DNA of 64,000 bases from Kaistella jeonii (GTDB lineage Bacteria > Bacteroidota > Bacteroidia > Flavobacteriales > Weeksellaceae), in NCBI RefSeq assembly GCF_000812865.1, contig NZ_JSYL01000003.1, positions 124,001 to 188,000 on the forward strand, in the 5' to 3' direction. The first letter of the stretch is position 1. Each line of letters opens with the position of its first letter. A program made the position numbers and the translations under genes. The notes under the pieces are model-generated. The model was not told where the DNA came from and did not search any database. It saw only the letters and a list, made by a program, of their open reading frames with translations. Shown here one piece after another: positions 26,200-35,165 of this stretch.

Positions 26200-26207
26200 T
26201 AATTTTG
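26200..26207 (+). promoter_or_regulatory. -7 element of the aconitase promoter
   Basis: TAATTTTG at 26200-26207 matches TAnnTTTG and lies 33 bases before the ATG. No convincing TTG element is seen about 20 bases upstream, so support is moderate. Confidence 0.45.
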
Positions 26208-26240
26208 AGTTCATTAAATTTTCATTAAAAATATACAGAT

Positions 26241-28517
26241 ATGACTTTTGACCTTGACATGATTAAAAAAGTGTATGAGCTTTACCCTGAGAGAGTTGCG
26301 AAAGCACGTGAAGTATTAGGAAAACCTCTTACCTTATCAGAAAAAATTCTTTATACCCATCTTTGGGAAGGTGCTGCGTCTCAAACTTATGAAAGAGGGA
26401 GTTCTTATGTAGATTTCGCTCCAGATAGAGTAGCAATGCAGGATGCGACTGCGCAAATGGCTCTTTTGCAGTTTATGCAAGCAGGAAAATCAAAAGTTGC
26501 TGTTCCTTCTACCGCTCATGCTGATCACCTGATTCAGGCAAGAGTTGGTGCAGAATCAGATCTTCAGGAAGGTATTAATAAAAACTCTGAAGTTTTTAAT
26601 TTCTTAAGTTCTGTTTGCGACAAATATGGAATTGGTTTCTGGAAACCAGGAGCTGGAATTATTCACCAGGTTGTTCTGGAAAATTATGCTTTTCCAGGCG
26701 GAATGATGATCGGAACAGATTCTCACACCGTGAATGCAGGTGGTTTAGGAATGGTTGCCATCGGTGTTGGTGGTGCAGATGCAGTTGACGTAATGGCAGG
26801 AATGGCTTGGGAACTCAAAATGCCGAAATTGATCGGTATTAAATTAACAGGAAAATTAAACGGCTGGACTGCCGCGAAAGATATTATTTTGAAAGTTGCT
26901 GGAATTCTTACTGTAAAAGGTGGAACGGGCTGTATCGTAGAATATTTCGGTGAAGGTGCAAAATCTCTTTCTGCTACAGGAAAAGGAACCATTTGTAATA
27001 TGGGTGCTGAAGTTGGAGCTACGACGTCAACTTTCGGATATGATGATTCTATGAGAAGATATCTATCGGCAACTGGAAGACAGGATGTTGTTGATGCAGC
27101 TGATAAAATCGCAGACCATTTAACCGGAGATGACGAAGTTTACGCTAATCCAGAACTTTATTTCGATCAGGTCATTGAAATTAATTTAGATGAGCTTACT
27201 CCACATTTAAATGGACCTTTTACTCCAGATTTGGCAACGCCGGTTTCAGAATTTCATGAGAAAGCTGTTGCAAACGGATGGCCAATTGAAGTTGAATGGG
27301 CATTGATCGGATCTTGTACCAACTCTTCCTATGAAGATTTATCAAGAGCTGCTTCTATTGTTGAAGATGCTTTTGCAAAAGGAGTAAAACCAAAAGCAAT
27401 TTTAGGAATTAACCCAGGTTCTGAGCAGGTTAAATTTACTGCAGAAAGAGATGGTTTCTTAGATTCATTCAGAAAATTTCCAACAACAAGAATTTTTACA
27501 AATGCTTGTGGACCTTGTATTGGACAATGGGATAGAGAAGGTTCTGACAAAGGAGAGAAAAACTCCATCATTCATTCCTTCAACAGAAACTTTGCGAAAA
27601 GAGCCGATGGAAATCCAAACACCCACGCTTTTGTCGCTTCACCAGAAATGGTTGCTGCAGTTGCAATTTCCGGTAGATTAGATTTCAATCCAATTACAGA
27701 TACTTTGACTAACGAAGCGGGAGAACAGGTGAGATTGAACGAACCGCAAGGTTTAGAATTGCCTCCAAAAGGTTTCGCAGTTGATGATAATGGTTATCAA
27801 GCACCGTCTCACGATGGTTCTACAGTTCAGGTAAATGTGAGTCCAACTTCAGATCGACTTCAGTTGTTGACTCCTTTCCAACCTTGGGACGGAAAAAATA
27901 TTTTGGGCATGAAAGTTCTAATTAAAGCTTTCGGAAAATGTACAACCGACCATATTTCTATGGCAGGACCTTGGTTAAAATACCGTGGACATTTAGATAA
28001 CATCTCCAACAACATGTTGATCGGTGCAATCAATTCTTACAACATGGAAACAAACACCGTGAAAAATCTTCTAACAGGAGAATACGGTGAAGTTCCTGCA
28101 GTAGCGAGAGCTTACAAAGCAGCTGGAATTCCAACAATTGTTGTGGGCGATGAAAATTACGGTGAAGGTTCATCGAGAGAACACGCAGCAATGGAACCAA
28201 GACATCTTGGTGTAAAAGCTGTATTGGTAAAATCTTTCGCGAGAATTCACGAAACGAATTTGAAGAAACAAGGAATGCTTGGTTTAACATTCGATGATAA
28301 AGCAGACTATGACAAATTTAGAGAAGATGACACTGTTAATTTCTTAGATTTAGATCAGTTCGCACCAGGAAGACAATTAAATTTAGAATTGGTTCATTCC
28401 GACGGAGCGAAAGATGTCATCTTGACAAATCATACTTACAATGCTCAGCAAATCGATTGGTTTAAAGCAGGTTCTGCTCTAAACTTGATCGCAGCGGAAG
28501 CAGCAAGACACGCTTAA
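26241..28517 (+). CDS. Aconitate hydratase
   Basis: A 758-residue aconitase of the mitochondrial-like type, which interconverts citrate and isocitrate in the TCA cycle. The three 4Fe-4S cluster ligands are Cys359 (GSCTNSS) and Cys423/Cys426 (CGPCIGQ). Other active-site blocks are [26 protein letters not shown], and [17 protein letters not shown]. The length matches the family. The gene is transcribed alone: its own -7 element lies upstream and a strong terminator downstream. I give no symbol because both acn and acnA are used for this type. Confidence 0.96.
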   Translation: MTFDLDMIKKVYELYPERVAKAREVLGKPLTLSEKILYTHLWEGAASQTYERGSSYVDFAPDRVAMQDATAQMALLQFMQAGKSKVAVPSTAHADHLIQARVGAESDLQEGINKNSEVFNFLSSVCDKYGIGFWKPGAGIIHQVVLENYAFPGGMMIGTDSHTVNAGGLGMVAIGVGGADAVDVMAGMAWELKMPKLIGIKLTGKLNGWTAAKDIILKVAGILTVKGGTGCIVEYFGEGAKSLSATGKGTICNMGAEVGATTSTFGYDDSMRRYLSATGRQDVVDAADKIADHLTGDDEVYANPELYFDQVIEINLDELTPHLNGPFTPDLATPVSEFHEKAVANGWPIEVEWALIGSCTNSSYEDLSRAASIVEDAFAKGVKPKAILGINPGSEQVKFTAERDGFLDSFRKFPTTRIFTNACGPCIGQWDREGSDKGEKNSIIHSFNRNFAKRADGNPNTHAFVASPEMVAAVAISGRLDFNPITDTLTNEAGEQVRLNEPQGLELPPKGFAVDDNGYQAPSHDGSTVQVNVSPTSDRLQLLTPFQPWDGKNILGMKVLIKAFGKCTTDHISMAGPWLKYRGHLDNISNNMLIGAINSYNMETNTVKNLLTGEYGEVPAVARAYKAAGIPTIVVGDENYGEGSSREHAAMEPRHLGVKAVLVKSFARIHETNLKKQGMLGLTFDDKADYDKFREDDTVNFLDLDQFAPGRQLNLELVHSDGAKDVILTNHTYNAQQIDWFKAGSALNLIAAEAARHA

Positions 28518-28539
28518 GATTTTTTAAAATTAAGATTAA

Positions 28540-28567
28540 AACCGCTCAATCAATTGGGCGGTTTTTT
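28540..28567 (+). terminator. Intrinsic terminator of the aconitase gene
   Basis: AACCGCTCAAT (28540-28550) pairs with ATTGGGCGGTT (28553-28563) around a 2-base gap, with one G-U pair, and is followed by a T-run to 28567. It begins 23 bases after the stop codon. Confidence 0.88.
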
Positions 28568-28641
28568 ATTTACAGTTTTAAAAAAGTGGCGTCGTGTAAC
28601 TTTTTTGAAATATTGTTGTCTAATACAACAGAAATTAATCT

Positions 28642-30774
28642 ATGACCAAAAAATTATCCTCTGCAATTATTGCTTTATTATTCTCTCAACTTTATTTTTC
28701 ACAGGAAAAACCAAATTCCACAACAAAAGAAAAAGAAATAGAAGGCGTAGTGATAACCAAAATTAAAAAAGCTGTCGAACAAAAAGCCGATCGTACAATT
28801 TTTGATTTTTCCGAGCAACCAAGCCTGAATTCAGGAACCGTGATGGAAGGAATGAAGAAGTTGCCGGGTCTGATTGTTTCCGATGTTGCAGGAATGCTTT
28901 ACCAAGGAAAACAACTGGCTGTTTATATGGACGGACGACCACTTAATATTTCAAGTAACGAGTTAAATTCTTTTTTAGAAGGAATGCCCGCAAATTCTGT
29001 AGAGAGAATTGAGATCATCACGCAACCAGGTGCAGAGTTTCCCGCAACTTCAGGTGGTGCAATTATGAATATCATTACCAATAAAAATTCTCAAAAATAT
29101 TTAACTGCAACTTATTCTGGAAACTATAGTTTCACCAATGACGATAAATTTCGCAGTAGAACCGGGAATTCTATTAATTTAAATGCCAGAAATAAATATT
29201 TTGGATGGCAAATTAACGCCGGACAAAACTATAGGGAAAGTATGATGAATTCTAATCAAGACGATTTAGCCTTCATTAATTCTGACCGAATTAATAGAGG
29301 TATTTTTGCAAAAACGGCTGTAACTATTGATTTAGGAATGGACCGTTTGCTTTTAAATTATGATTTTTATAAAAATGGCGGCGATACCAATAATCTCAGT
29401 TCCGGGATCTTTCAAGGAAATCCTTACACCCAAAATTCCTATTTAGATTCAGAGAATTATAGAAATGAAGCAGTCGTTACTTTTCAGAAAAAATTTGCAA
29501 ACAAAGGGCAAAAATTAGATTTCAAAGCCTCTTATTCCCAAGCAGATTCGCAGTTTAATCAAGAAGACGCTCAACAATCTCAGAACGTTTTGGACAATTC
29601 ATCGGTGATGAAGGTTTCAAATTTTAAAGTTGATTATGCGCAACCTCTGAAAATTTTGGATGAAGGAAAAGTTAGTTTTGGTGGACTTTACGAAAAGCAA
29701 AATTATAAAACCGCCAGTTTTCATGAGATCAATTTAGATTATCAAAAATTAAATGCTGCGGCTTATCTGGAATTTCAAGCGACTTTGAAAAAGATCGACA
29801 TCATTTTGGGAACACGTGCAGAAGATTATGATATCTCAGGAACCGCCTATAATTACACTAAAAATCGTTACGAAGATCTGACTAATTTTAAGAAATTTAA
29901 ATTTTTTCCGAATGCGAGTTTGCAGTATAACTTTGCAAAACAGGTTTATTTTGCTTTAAATTATAACAGGAAAATTTCTTTACCGAGTATTTCAGTTTTA
30001 AATCCGAACAATACGACTTTTGCTGGACCGAACTCTGAGTCTTCAGGAAATCCCAATTTGCAGCCTACAATTTTCGATAATTTCGAAGCCAAGTTAAGTG
30101 CGGTCGATTATGTTTTTATAGGATATAATGTGAGTGTTGCCAAGAATCAGGTGGTGCAAAAAATCAGCAGAGTAGGAGATGTTGTGGTTAATTCGCAAGA
30201 CAATGTTTCTGAATTGAAAATTCATAATTTTAATGTTGGTTTTCCGATTCCGTTCGCCATTTTTAATACGCCATTAAAAGAGTTGATGAAATTTAATATG
30301 AATCCTGATAAACTCAATTTTGTATATATTTATTCTGCCTATCAATTGCATCAATTACCCGATGTCACAGCAAAAGGTTTTTGGGTTTTCAATTTTATGG
30401 CACAAATTATTTTACCTAAAGACATTAAGTTCGTAGCGAATTATAGCTATTTGACTGCAAAAGGAAATTACTATTATTTTATTGCAGATAAGCCTTTCAG
30501 CAATTCTCTTAATTTAAATATTTCCAAAAAATTCATGAATGAAAGATTAAATGTTTCGCTTTTTGCAGATGACATTTTCAATACGCAGGAAACTGCGCTT
30601 CAATCAATTTCAAGTGTTCCAAATGTCTATTTATCAAGTAAAAATGATACGCGGAAGTTTGGTATTTCTGTGAATTTTAAAATTCCAACCAAAAATAAGA
30701 ACGCTAAAGTAGATTCCAATTTGTTGGATAAAGATAAAAAAGATGATTCTAATGCAATTCCAGTAATTCAATAA
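28642..30774 (+). CDS. Outer membrane beta-barrel receptor (TonB-dependent receptor-like)
   Basis: A 710-residue exported protein with signal peptide (ending YFSQEKP), a plug-like domain (about 35-155; GTVMEGMKKLPGLIVSD, MDGRPLNISSNELNSFLEGM, VERIEIITQPGAEFPATSGG) and a long beta-barrel region (OMP_b-brl_3 type). It lacks the CarboxypepD-regulatory-like N-terminal domain found in many relatives, and the C-terminus runs on past the barrel with a short Lys/Asp-rich tail. Its substrate is unknown. It stands between two terminators as a single-gene unit. Confidence 0.84.
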   Translation: MTKKLSSAIIALLFSQLYFSQEKPNSTTKEKEIEGVVITKIKKAVEQKADRTIFDFSEQPSLNSGTVMEGMKKLPGLIVSDVAGMLYQGKQLAVYMDGRPLNISSNELNSFLEGMPANSVERIEIITQPGAEFPATSGGAIMNIITNKNSQKYLTATYSGNYSFTNDDKFRSRTGNSINLNARNKYFGWQINAGQNYRESMMNSNQDDLAFINSDRINRGIFAKTAVTIDLGMDRLLLNYDFYKNGGDTNNLSSGIFQGNPYTQNSYLDSENYRNEAVVTFQKKFANKGQKLDFKASYSQADSQFNQEDAQQSQNVLDNSSVMKVSNFKVDYAQPLKILDEGKVSFGGLYEKQNYKTASFHEINLDYQKLNAAAYLEFQATLKKIDIILGTRAEDYDISGTAYNYTKNRYEDLTNFKKFKFFPNASLQYNFAKQVYFALNYNRKISLPSISVLNPNNTTFAGPNSESSGNPNLQPTIFDNFEAKLSAVDYVFIGYNVSVAKNQVVQKISRVGDVVVNSQDNVSELKIHNFNVGFPIPFAIFNTPLKELMKFNMNPDKLNFVYIYSAYQLHQLPDVTAKGFWVFNFMAQIILPKDIKFVANYSYLTAKGNYYYFIADKPFSNSLNLNISKKFMNERLNVSLFADDIFNTQETALQSISSVPNVYLSSKNDTRKFGISVNFKIPTKNKNAKVDSNLLDKDKKDDSNAIPVIQ

Positions 30775-30775
30775 T

Positions 30776-30811
30776 AAAAAAAGGTTTCTAAATTTTAGAA
30801 ACCTTTTTTTA
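30776..30811. terminator. Bidirectional intrinsic terminator
   Basis: AAAAAAAGGTTTCTAAA and TTTTAGAAACCTTTTTTT form a near-perfect stem immediately after the receptor stop codon. A/T tracts on both sides also serve the convergent pseudouridine synthase gene ending at 30818. Confidence 0.92.
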
Positions 30812-30817
30812 TCTTTA

Positions 30818-31492
30818 TTATTCACACGCTTTCCAAACGGGATCATTCTGAGGAACTTCGGCGGTAATGGTCACATTTTCATTCGTTACGGGATGAAGGA
30901 ATTCTAGTTTTCTGGCATGAAGATGAATTCCACCATCAGGATTTGAGCGGGCTGCACCATATTTTAAATCGCCTTTGATCGGAGCTCCAATTTTTGATAA
31001 TTGTGCACGGATCTGGTGATGACGACCCGTTTCAAGATCTATTTCCAGTAGTTGAAAATTATCTAAAGTTTTAATGATCTCGTAATTAAGAATCGCTTCC
31101 TTCGCGCCTTCCGTTACTTTTGGGAAAACGGTGGTCTTGTTATTTTTTTCATTTTTCTGCAGATAATGAACCAACCTTTGAGTCTGAGGAATTTCTACTT
31201 TCGGAACAACTGCCCAATAAGTTTTTTTAATTTCACGATTTTTCACCATTTGTGTTAAACGTGAAAGTGCTTTTGAAGTTTTCGCGTAAATCACCAATCC
31301 AGAAGTTGGCCGATCGATGCGGTGAACCAAACCAAGGAAAACATTTCCGGGTTTATGATCCCTTACTTTAATGAAATTCTTTAGCAAATCAAGCAATGAC
31401 AAATCACCAGTTTTGTCGCCCTGAACGAGTTGTCCGGCTTTTTTATTGATCACTAAAAGATGATTGTCTTCGAAAACGATTTGTTCCTTCAT
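30818..31492 (-). CDS. RluA family pseudouridine synthase
   Basis: A 224-residue RNA pseudouridine synthase with the RluA catalytic motif HRIDRPTSGLVIYAKT, in which the Asp is the catalytic nucleophile, and the GRHHQIRAQLSKIGAPIKGD block. The short form without an S4 domain fits RluA/RluC-like enzymes that act on a single site in rRNA or tRNA. The exact target base cannot be read from the sequence. It is convergent with the receptor gene and divergent from the TPR regulator gene. Confidence 0.93.
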   Translation of the reverse strand: MKEQIVFEDNHLLVINKKAGQLVQGDKTGDLSLLDLLKNFIKVRDHKPGNVFLGLVHRIDRPTSGLVIYAKTSKALSRLTQMVKNREIKKTYWAVVPKVEIPQTQRLVHYLQKNEKNNKTTVFPKVTEGAKEAILNYEIIKTLDNFQLLEIDLETGRHHQIRAQLSKIGAPIKGDLKYGAARSNPDGGIHLHARKLEFLHPVTNENVTITAEVPQNDPVWKACE

Positions 31493-31600
31493 GTTTGAAA
31501 TTTACGAACTGCAAATTTAAGGTAAAAAGAGGATTGTTTTTGATAAAGAATATTTAAAACTGGGAAAGCGTTATATTTAAATTTTATATATCTTTCTTTC

Positions 31601-33235
31601 ATGAAAAATATTGTTTTTCTTGTTTTATTTATTCTTTTACCTACATCAATTCCTGCTCAGAGAGAAAAATCACTTGAGCAGTGCAATGCACTTGTAAAAA
31701 AAGGGATTGATGAATTATACAAAAATAACTTCACAGCTTCTTTGGAAATATTTGCCAAAGCTCAGAAAATTGCGGAGCAAAACCAATTTTACAAGCAACA
31801 ATTTATCACTGTGAATTGCACTGGTCTCAATTACTATCAAATGTCTGATTACAGCGTGGCATTAGATTATTACCTGAAAGCTTATTCTATTGCCGTAAAA
31901 AATTTAAAAGATGATGAAGAAATGACAGTGCTTAATAATATTGCACTGGTTTATTTACAACAGGGAAAATTTAAAGATTCGGAAAAACATCAAAAAAAAG
32001 CTTATGATCTTGCATATTCTAATAATAAATTTACCGTGGTAGCAATGTATGCCTGCAATCTTGCAGATCTTTATAACATGACAGGTGAATTTGAAAAAGC
32101 ACTGTCCTATATAAAGATCGCCCGCGAATTCCTCCTTAAAAAACCTAATGCACGATACGATATTGATGTTGATCTGGTGGAAGCAAAAAACGACATTGAA
32201 AGAAATAAGGCCGACGAGGCTCAAAAAATTTTAATAGCTGTTTTAGAAAAAGCGAATAAAGAGGAATTTAATGAGCAAAGAGTCTCCGCATTGGTAATGC
32301 TTTCTACGATTTCTGTTTTAAAAGGAAATTCGACTAAAGCACTGGATTACGTGAGACTTGCGAAAGCTGAAAATGTGAGTTTTGGTACTTTAAAAGATAT
32401 TTATAATCAGTTTTCAAAGGTTTATTTTAGTTTGGGCAACGCGCAAGATGCATTAAAATATAAAGATTCTATCATAATTGTTAAAGATTCCTTGAGTGCA
32501 ATGAGAAATCAAGCCATGTATCACAATAGCGAAATTAAATTAAAGTTACAGGATTCTGAAAAAAAATTAAAAAATGAGCAAAAACTAAAACAATATGTAA
32601 TTGCCTTTAGTATAACTCTTTTCGTTTTACTAAGTTCCTTATTCATCACTCTTTTCTACCGACATAAGCAAAAAAAGACTATCGCCGAAAGAAATGTAAA
32701 AATTGCCATTTTGGAATTGAAAAACATGGAGAAAGATAAACTTTTGATCGAAAAGCAAAGTCAGGAAAAAGAAACAACTGCTCTTCTCGAAAAGGAAAAA
32801 ATTAAAAATGATCTGGAAAGCAGAAACAGAAAATTAGCGGTAAACGCTATTGAACTGGCACAAAGAAATGATAAAGTAGAACAATTTATTTTGAAGTTAA
32901 AAAATACCCCAGAAATTATTACAAATCCGTCTCTTTCCAGAAAACTTGATCAACTGATACTGGTTTTTAACAGAGAGGATAAAAAGAATGATTTTTTAAG
33001 TCATTTCGAAGAGGTCAATAACAAATTTGTTACAAATTTAAAAAATGCTCATCCTCTTCTCACTTCAAATGATCTGCGGTTTATCAGTTATATTTACATG
33101 AATTTAACGGTGAAAGAAATATCATCTATTTTTAACATTACTATTGAAGCGTGTCGAAAGCGAAAAGAGAGGATCGCAGTTAAACTAGATTTGGAAAGTT
33201 CTGCAGATTTATATGACTATTTATCCAGTATATAA
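31601..33235 (+). CDS. Membrane-anchored TPR regulator with C-terminal HTH
   Basis: A 544-residue protein with signal peptide (ending LPTSIPAQ), a periplasmic TPR array (about 25-310; repeats such as MTVLNNIALVYLQQGKFKDSEKHQKKAYD), a membrane helix (about 330-352), a coiled coil (about 355-425, E/K-rich) and a cytoplasmic C-terminal helix-turn-helix region (NDLRFISYIYMNLTVKEISS, then IEACRKRKERIAVKLDL). The HTH resembles the LuxR/response-regulator class and has no receiver or kinase domain. This suggests a one-component regulator that senses a periplasmic signal. It lies 113 bases in front of a T9SS cargo gene. Confidence 0.8.
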   Translation: MKNIVFLVLFILLPTSIPAQREKSLEQCNALVKKGIDELYKNNFTASLEIFAKAQKIAEQNQFYKQQFITVNCTGLNYYQMSDYSVALDYYLKAYSIAVKNLKDDEEMTVLNNIALVYLQQGKFKDSEKHQKKAYDLAYSNNKFTVVAMYACNLADLYNMTGEFEKALSYIKIAREFLLKKPNARYDIDVDLVEAKNDIERNKADEAQKILIAVLEKANKEEFNEQRVSALVMLSTISVLKGNSTKALDYVRLAKAENVSFGTLKDIYNQFSKVYFSLGNAQDALKYKDSIIIVKDSLSAMRNQAMYHNSEIKLKLQDSEKKLKNEQKLKQYVIAFSITLFVLLSSLFITLFYRHKQKKTIAERNVKIAILELKNMEKDKLLIEKQSQEKETTALLEKEKIKNDLESRNRKLAVNAIELAQRNDKVEQFILKLKNTPEIITNPSLSRKLDQLILVFNREDKKNDFLSHFEEVNNKFVTNLKNAHPLLTSNDLRFISYIYMNLTVKEISSIFNITIEACRKRKERIAVKLDLESSADLYDYLSSI

Positions 33236-33240
33236 TTATC

Positions 33241-33319
33241 ATGTCACATTTTTTCCCGCCTAAGTCGCATTATTTCTGATTCTTTTTTTCATTCAGGATC
33301 GATTATAAAAATAGATTTG
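33241..33319 (+). promoter_or_regulatory. T9SS cargo promoter with tandem GTC-type repeats
   Basis: ATGTCACATTTTTTCC at 33241-33256 is followed 21 bases later by a similar block, AAGTCGCATTATTTCTGAT (33262-33280), then TAGATTTG (33312-33319, -7 element) and AACAAACAA. The same arrangement occurs at 35061-35138 in front of another T9SS gene. The tandem spacing of two helical turns suggests a dimeric activator site. Confidence 0.6.
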
Positions 33320-33348
33320 TTCTCAACAAACAAATAAATTTTATCACA

Positions 33349-34641
33349 ATGAAAAAAACAGTATTTTCTTTATTTTTAACGGGTTCTTTATTACTTGGCA
33401 TGCACACCGTAGATGCGCAAGTATATAAAATTGGAGAAGGCGTTTATTTTCCGGGTGGTGTGTCTAATAATTCGGTCGTTTCTATAATGCAGGGGAAAGA
33501 TATGTATAAATGGGATACAACCAGCGGCTTAGTCAATATTGGGACATTAGCAGTTGGGACTTCGCTTTCGGGTAATATATGCATCACTAATGATGGTTCA
33601 AAGATTGCCGGCAGCTTTACAAATCCGGTAAACAGTTTAAATGAAATGTCAATTTATGATGTTGGCAGCCAAACCTGGCAAAATTTAGGCAGCATTGCAG
33701 CAACTGGTTCTGGTACTGATCTGAGTTCAAGTTGGGGGATGTCTGGAGACGGGAGTATCATCGTTGGTCTCGGCTGGATCAATGCAGGTAAGGCGCATGC
33801 AGTGAAATGGGATGCTGCTAACGGAATGGTTGATTTGGGAGCAGTATTAGCGACCAGAAGTTCACGTGCAAATGCGATAAGCAATAATAAAGAGATTATT
33901 GTAGGATGGCAAGATCAGGCCGATGGATTCAGATCGGGAGTAAAATGGGTAAATGGTATTGTACAATATATTAAAGATAACGACAATAATCTGGTTGGTG
34001 AAGCAGTAGGAGTTTCGGACGACGGAAAAATAATTGCTGGTGGGAATCAAGGTTTGCCATATGTGTGGAATGAAACCACAGGATTTCAAAAGATTACCCA
34101 TCCCAATGCAAGTCCATTCTTTAAAGGAGCAGCAACTGGAATTTCTGGAGATGGAAAAACAGTGGTTGGATATTTCAGACCTAACGGTCCTCCATTTGGT
34201 GGTGAAGGTTATATCTGGACAGAAGCGACGGGAAGAATAAACCTTAATGATTATGTTACTTCATTAGGATTAAGTACTGAGGGATTAACTTTTAGTTTGC
34301 CTCTTGCTATTTCGCAGGATGGGAAAAAAATAGTTGGTACTGGCGTAAAGACCGGTACATTTCAAGCTGTTGCCTTTTTGATTGATCTTACTTCAACTCT
34401 TGCAACTCAAAATTGGAGTAAAACTCAAATTACGATCGCACCAAATCCAGTAAAAGAATCCTTGACGATATTTGGTGGAAAAATTGACAGTGTAGAAATA
34501 TACAGCTTAACTGGGCAGAAAATGAAGGATTTGAAAATTGTAAATGGAAAAGCTGATGTTTCTTATTTATCCAAAGGAGTCTACATTTTAAAGGTAGTTG
34601 CTGAAGGTAAAAAACAAAATATCAAGTTTATTAAAGAATAA
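33349..34641 (+). CDS. T9SS cargo protein with HAF-like propeller repeats
   Basis: A 430-residue secreted protein. Signal peptide residues 1-23 (ending VDAQ). Residues about 25-340 contain repeated segments of the form GxSxDGxxIVGxxW (for example WGMSGDGSIIVGLGW and GVSDDGKIIAGG), as in extracellular HAF-repeat or beta-propeller proteins. The last 70 residues, with IAPNPVKESL, VEIYSLTGQKM and SKGVYILKVVAEGK, form a type A T9SS sorting domain, so the protein is exported across the outer membrane. It is a paralogue of the 58291-59562 protein over its whole length. The function is unknown. Confidence 0.88.
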   Translation: MKKTVFSLFLTGSLLLGMHTVDAQVYKIGEGVYFPGGVSNNSVVSIMQGKDMYKWDTTSGLVNIGTLAVGTSLSGNICITNDGSKIAGSFTNPVNSLNEMSIYDVGSQTWQNLGSIAATGSGTDLSSSWGMSGDGSIIVGLGWINAGKAHAVKWDAANGMVDLGAVLATRSSRANAISNNKEIIVGWQDQADGFRSGVKWVNGIVQYIKDNDNNLVGEAVGVSDDGKIIAGGNQGLPYVWNETTGFQKITHPNASPFFKGAATGISGDGKTVVGYFRPNGPPFGGEGYIWTEATGRINLNDYVTSLGLSTEGLTFSLPLAISQDGKKIVGTGVKTGTFQAVAFLIDLTSTLATQNWSKTQITIAPNPVKESLTIFGGKIDSVEIYSLTGQKMKDLKIVNGKADVSYLSKGVYILKVVAEGKKQNIKFIKE

Positions 34642-34663
34642 TTATCGTTTGTGTTTTTATATG

Positions 34664-34697
34664 AAAAGGGATGTCTCATTATTGGGATGTCCTTTTT
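34664..34697 (+). terminator. Weak terminator-like hairpin after the T9SS gene
   Basis: AAAAGGG (34664-34670) can pair with TCCTTTT (34690-34696, one G-U pair) around a loop of 19 bases. The following bases are T-rich. The small stem and large loop make this a weak candidate. Confidence 0.4.
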
Positions 34698-34952
34698 CTC
34701 TACTATCACTTGCAAGAATAAAATTCGGTCATTGATTATGAAATGTTCTTTCTCTGATATTATTCGATAAATAGAAGTTCTGCTCCGAAGGAAATATTAG
34801 TTTTTACTGTGAAAATTGTAAAAAAACTCTTTTACATTACATCGAATGTATGTAAAACAGAAATTTAGGGGTCGATTTCTTTTCGATGATCATTTCTCAC
34901 AATCACTTTCTTTGGGGTTTCATTTTAATATACATTAAATGAATTTAAATGC

Positions 34953-35012
34953 TATTTTTTGATTGCAAACAGCTATTTTAAAATAAAAGCTGAGTTTAAA
35001 AATCAAAAAATA
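34953..35012. repeat. Large AT-rich inverted repeat
   Basis: TATTTTTTGATT (34953-34964) and its perfect complement (35001-35012) flank an inner inverted repeat CAGCT/AGCTG (34970-34974 and 34988-34992). Together they form a two-part hairpin of 60 bases. It lies about 50 bases upstream of the tandem-repeat promoter element. Confidence 0.75.
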
Positions 35013-35060
35013 CCTCTTGGATATAATATATATAAAATTGATTTTCAGTTTGTTATAGAA

Positions 35061-35138
35061 ATGTCACGTTTTTTCCTGTTAAAGTCTTGCTTTTTCTGAT
35101 AGATTTTTATTTCCGAGAAAATTATTGAAATAAATTTG
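35061..35138 (+). promoter_or_regulatory. T9SS cargo promoter with tandem GTC-type repeats (second copy)
   Basis: ATGTCACGTTTTTTCC (35061-35076) and, 21 bases later, AAGTCTTGCTTTTTCTGAT (35082-35100), followed by TAAATTTG at 35131-35138 (-7 element) and AACAAACAA. The positions relative to the ATG (105 bases) nearly equal those in front of the 33349 gene (108 bases). Confidence 0.6.
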
Positions 35139-35165
35139 TACGCAACAAACAATATAATTTACATC

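Larger units (their letters stand above)
34642..35165. other. Non-coding gap between two T9SS genes
   Basis: A 524-base gap with no convincing gene. It holds a weak terminator-like hairpin near its start (34664-34697), a direct repeat GGGATGTC (34668-34675 and 34684-34691), a large AT-rich inverted repeat (34953-35012), and the tandem-repeat promoter of the downstream gene (35061-35138). The middle stretch 34700-34950 shows nothing I can interpret. Confidence 0.7.
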
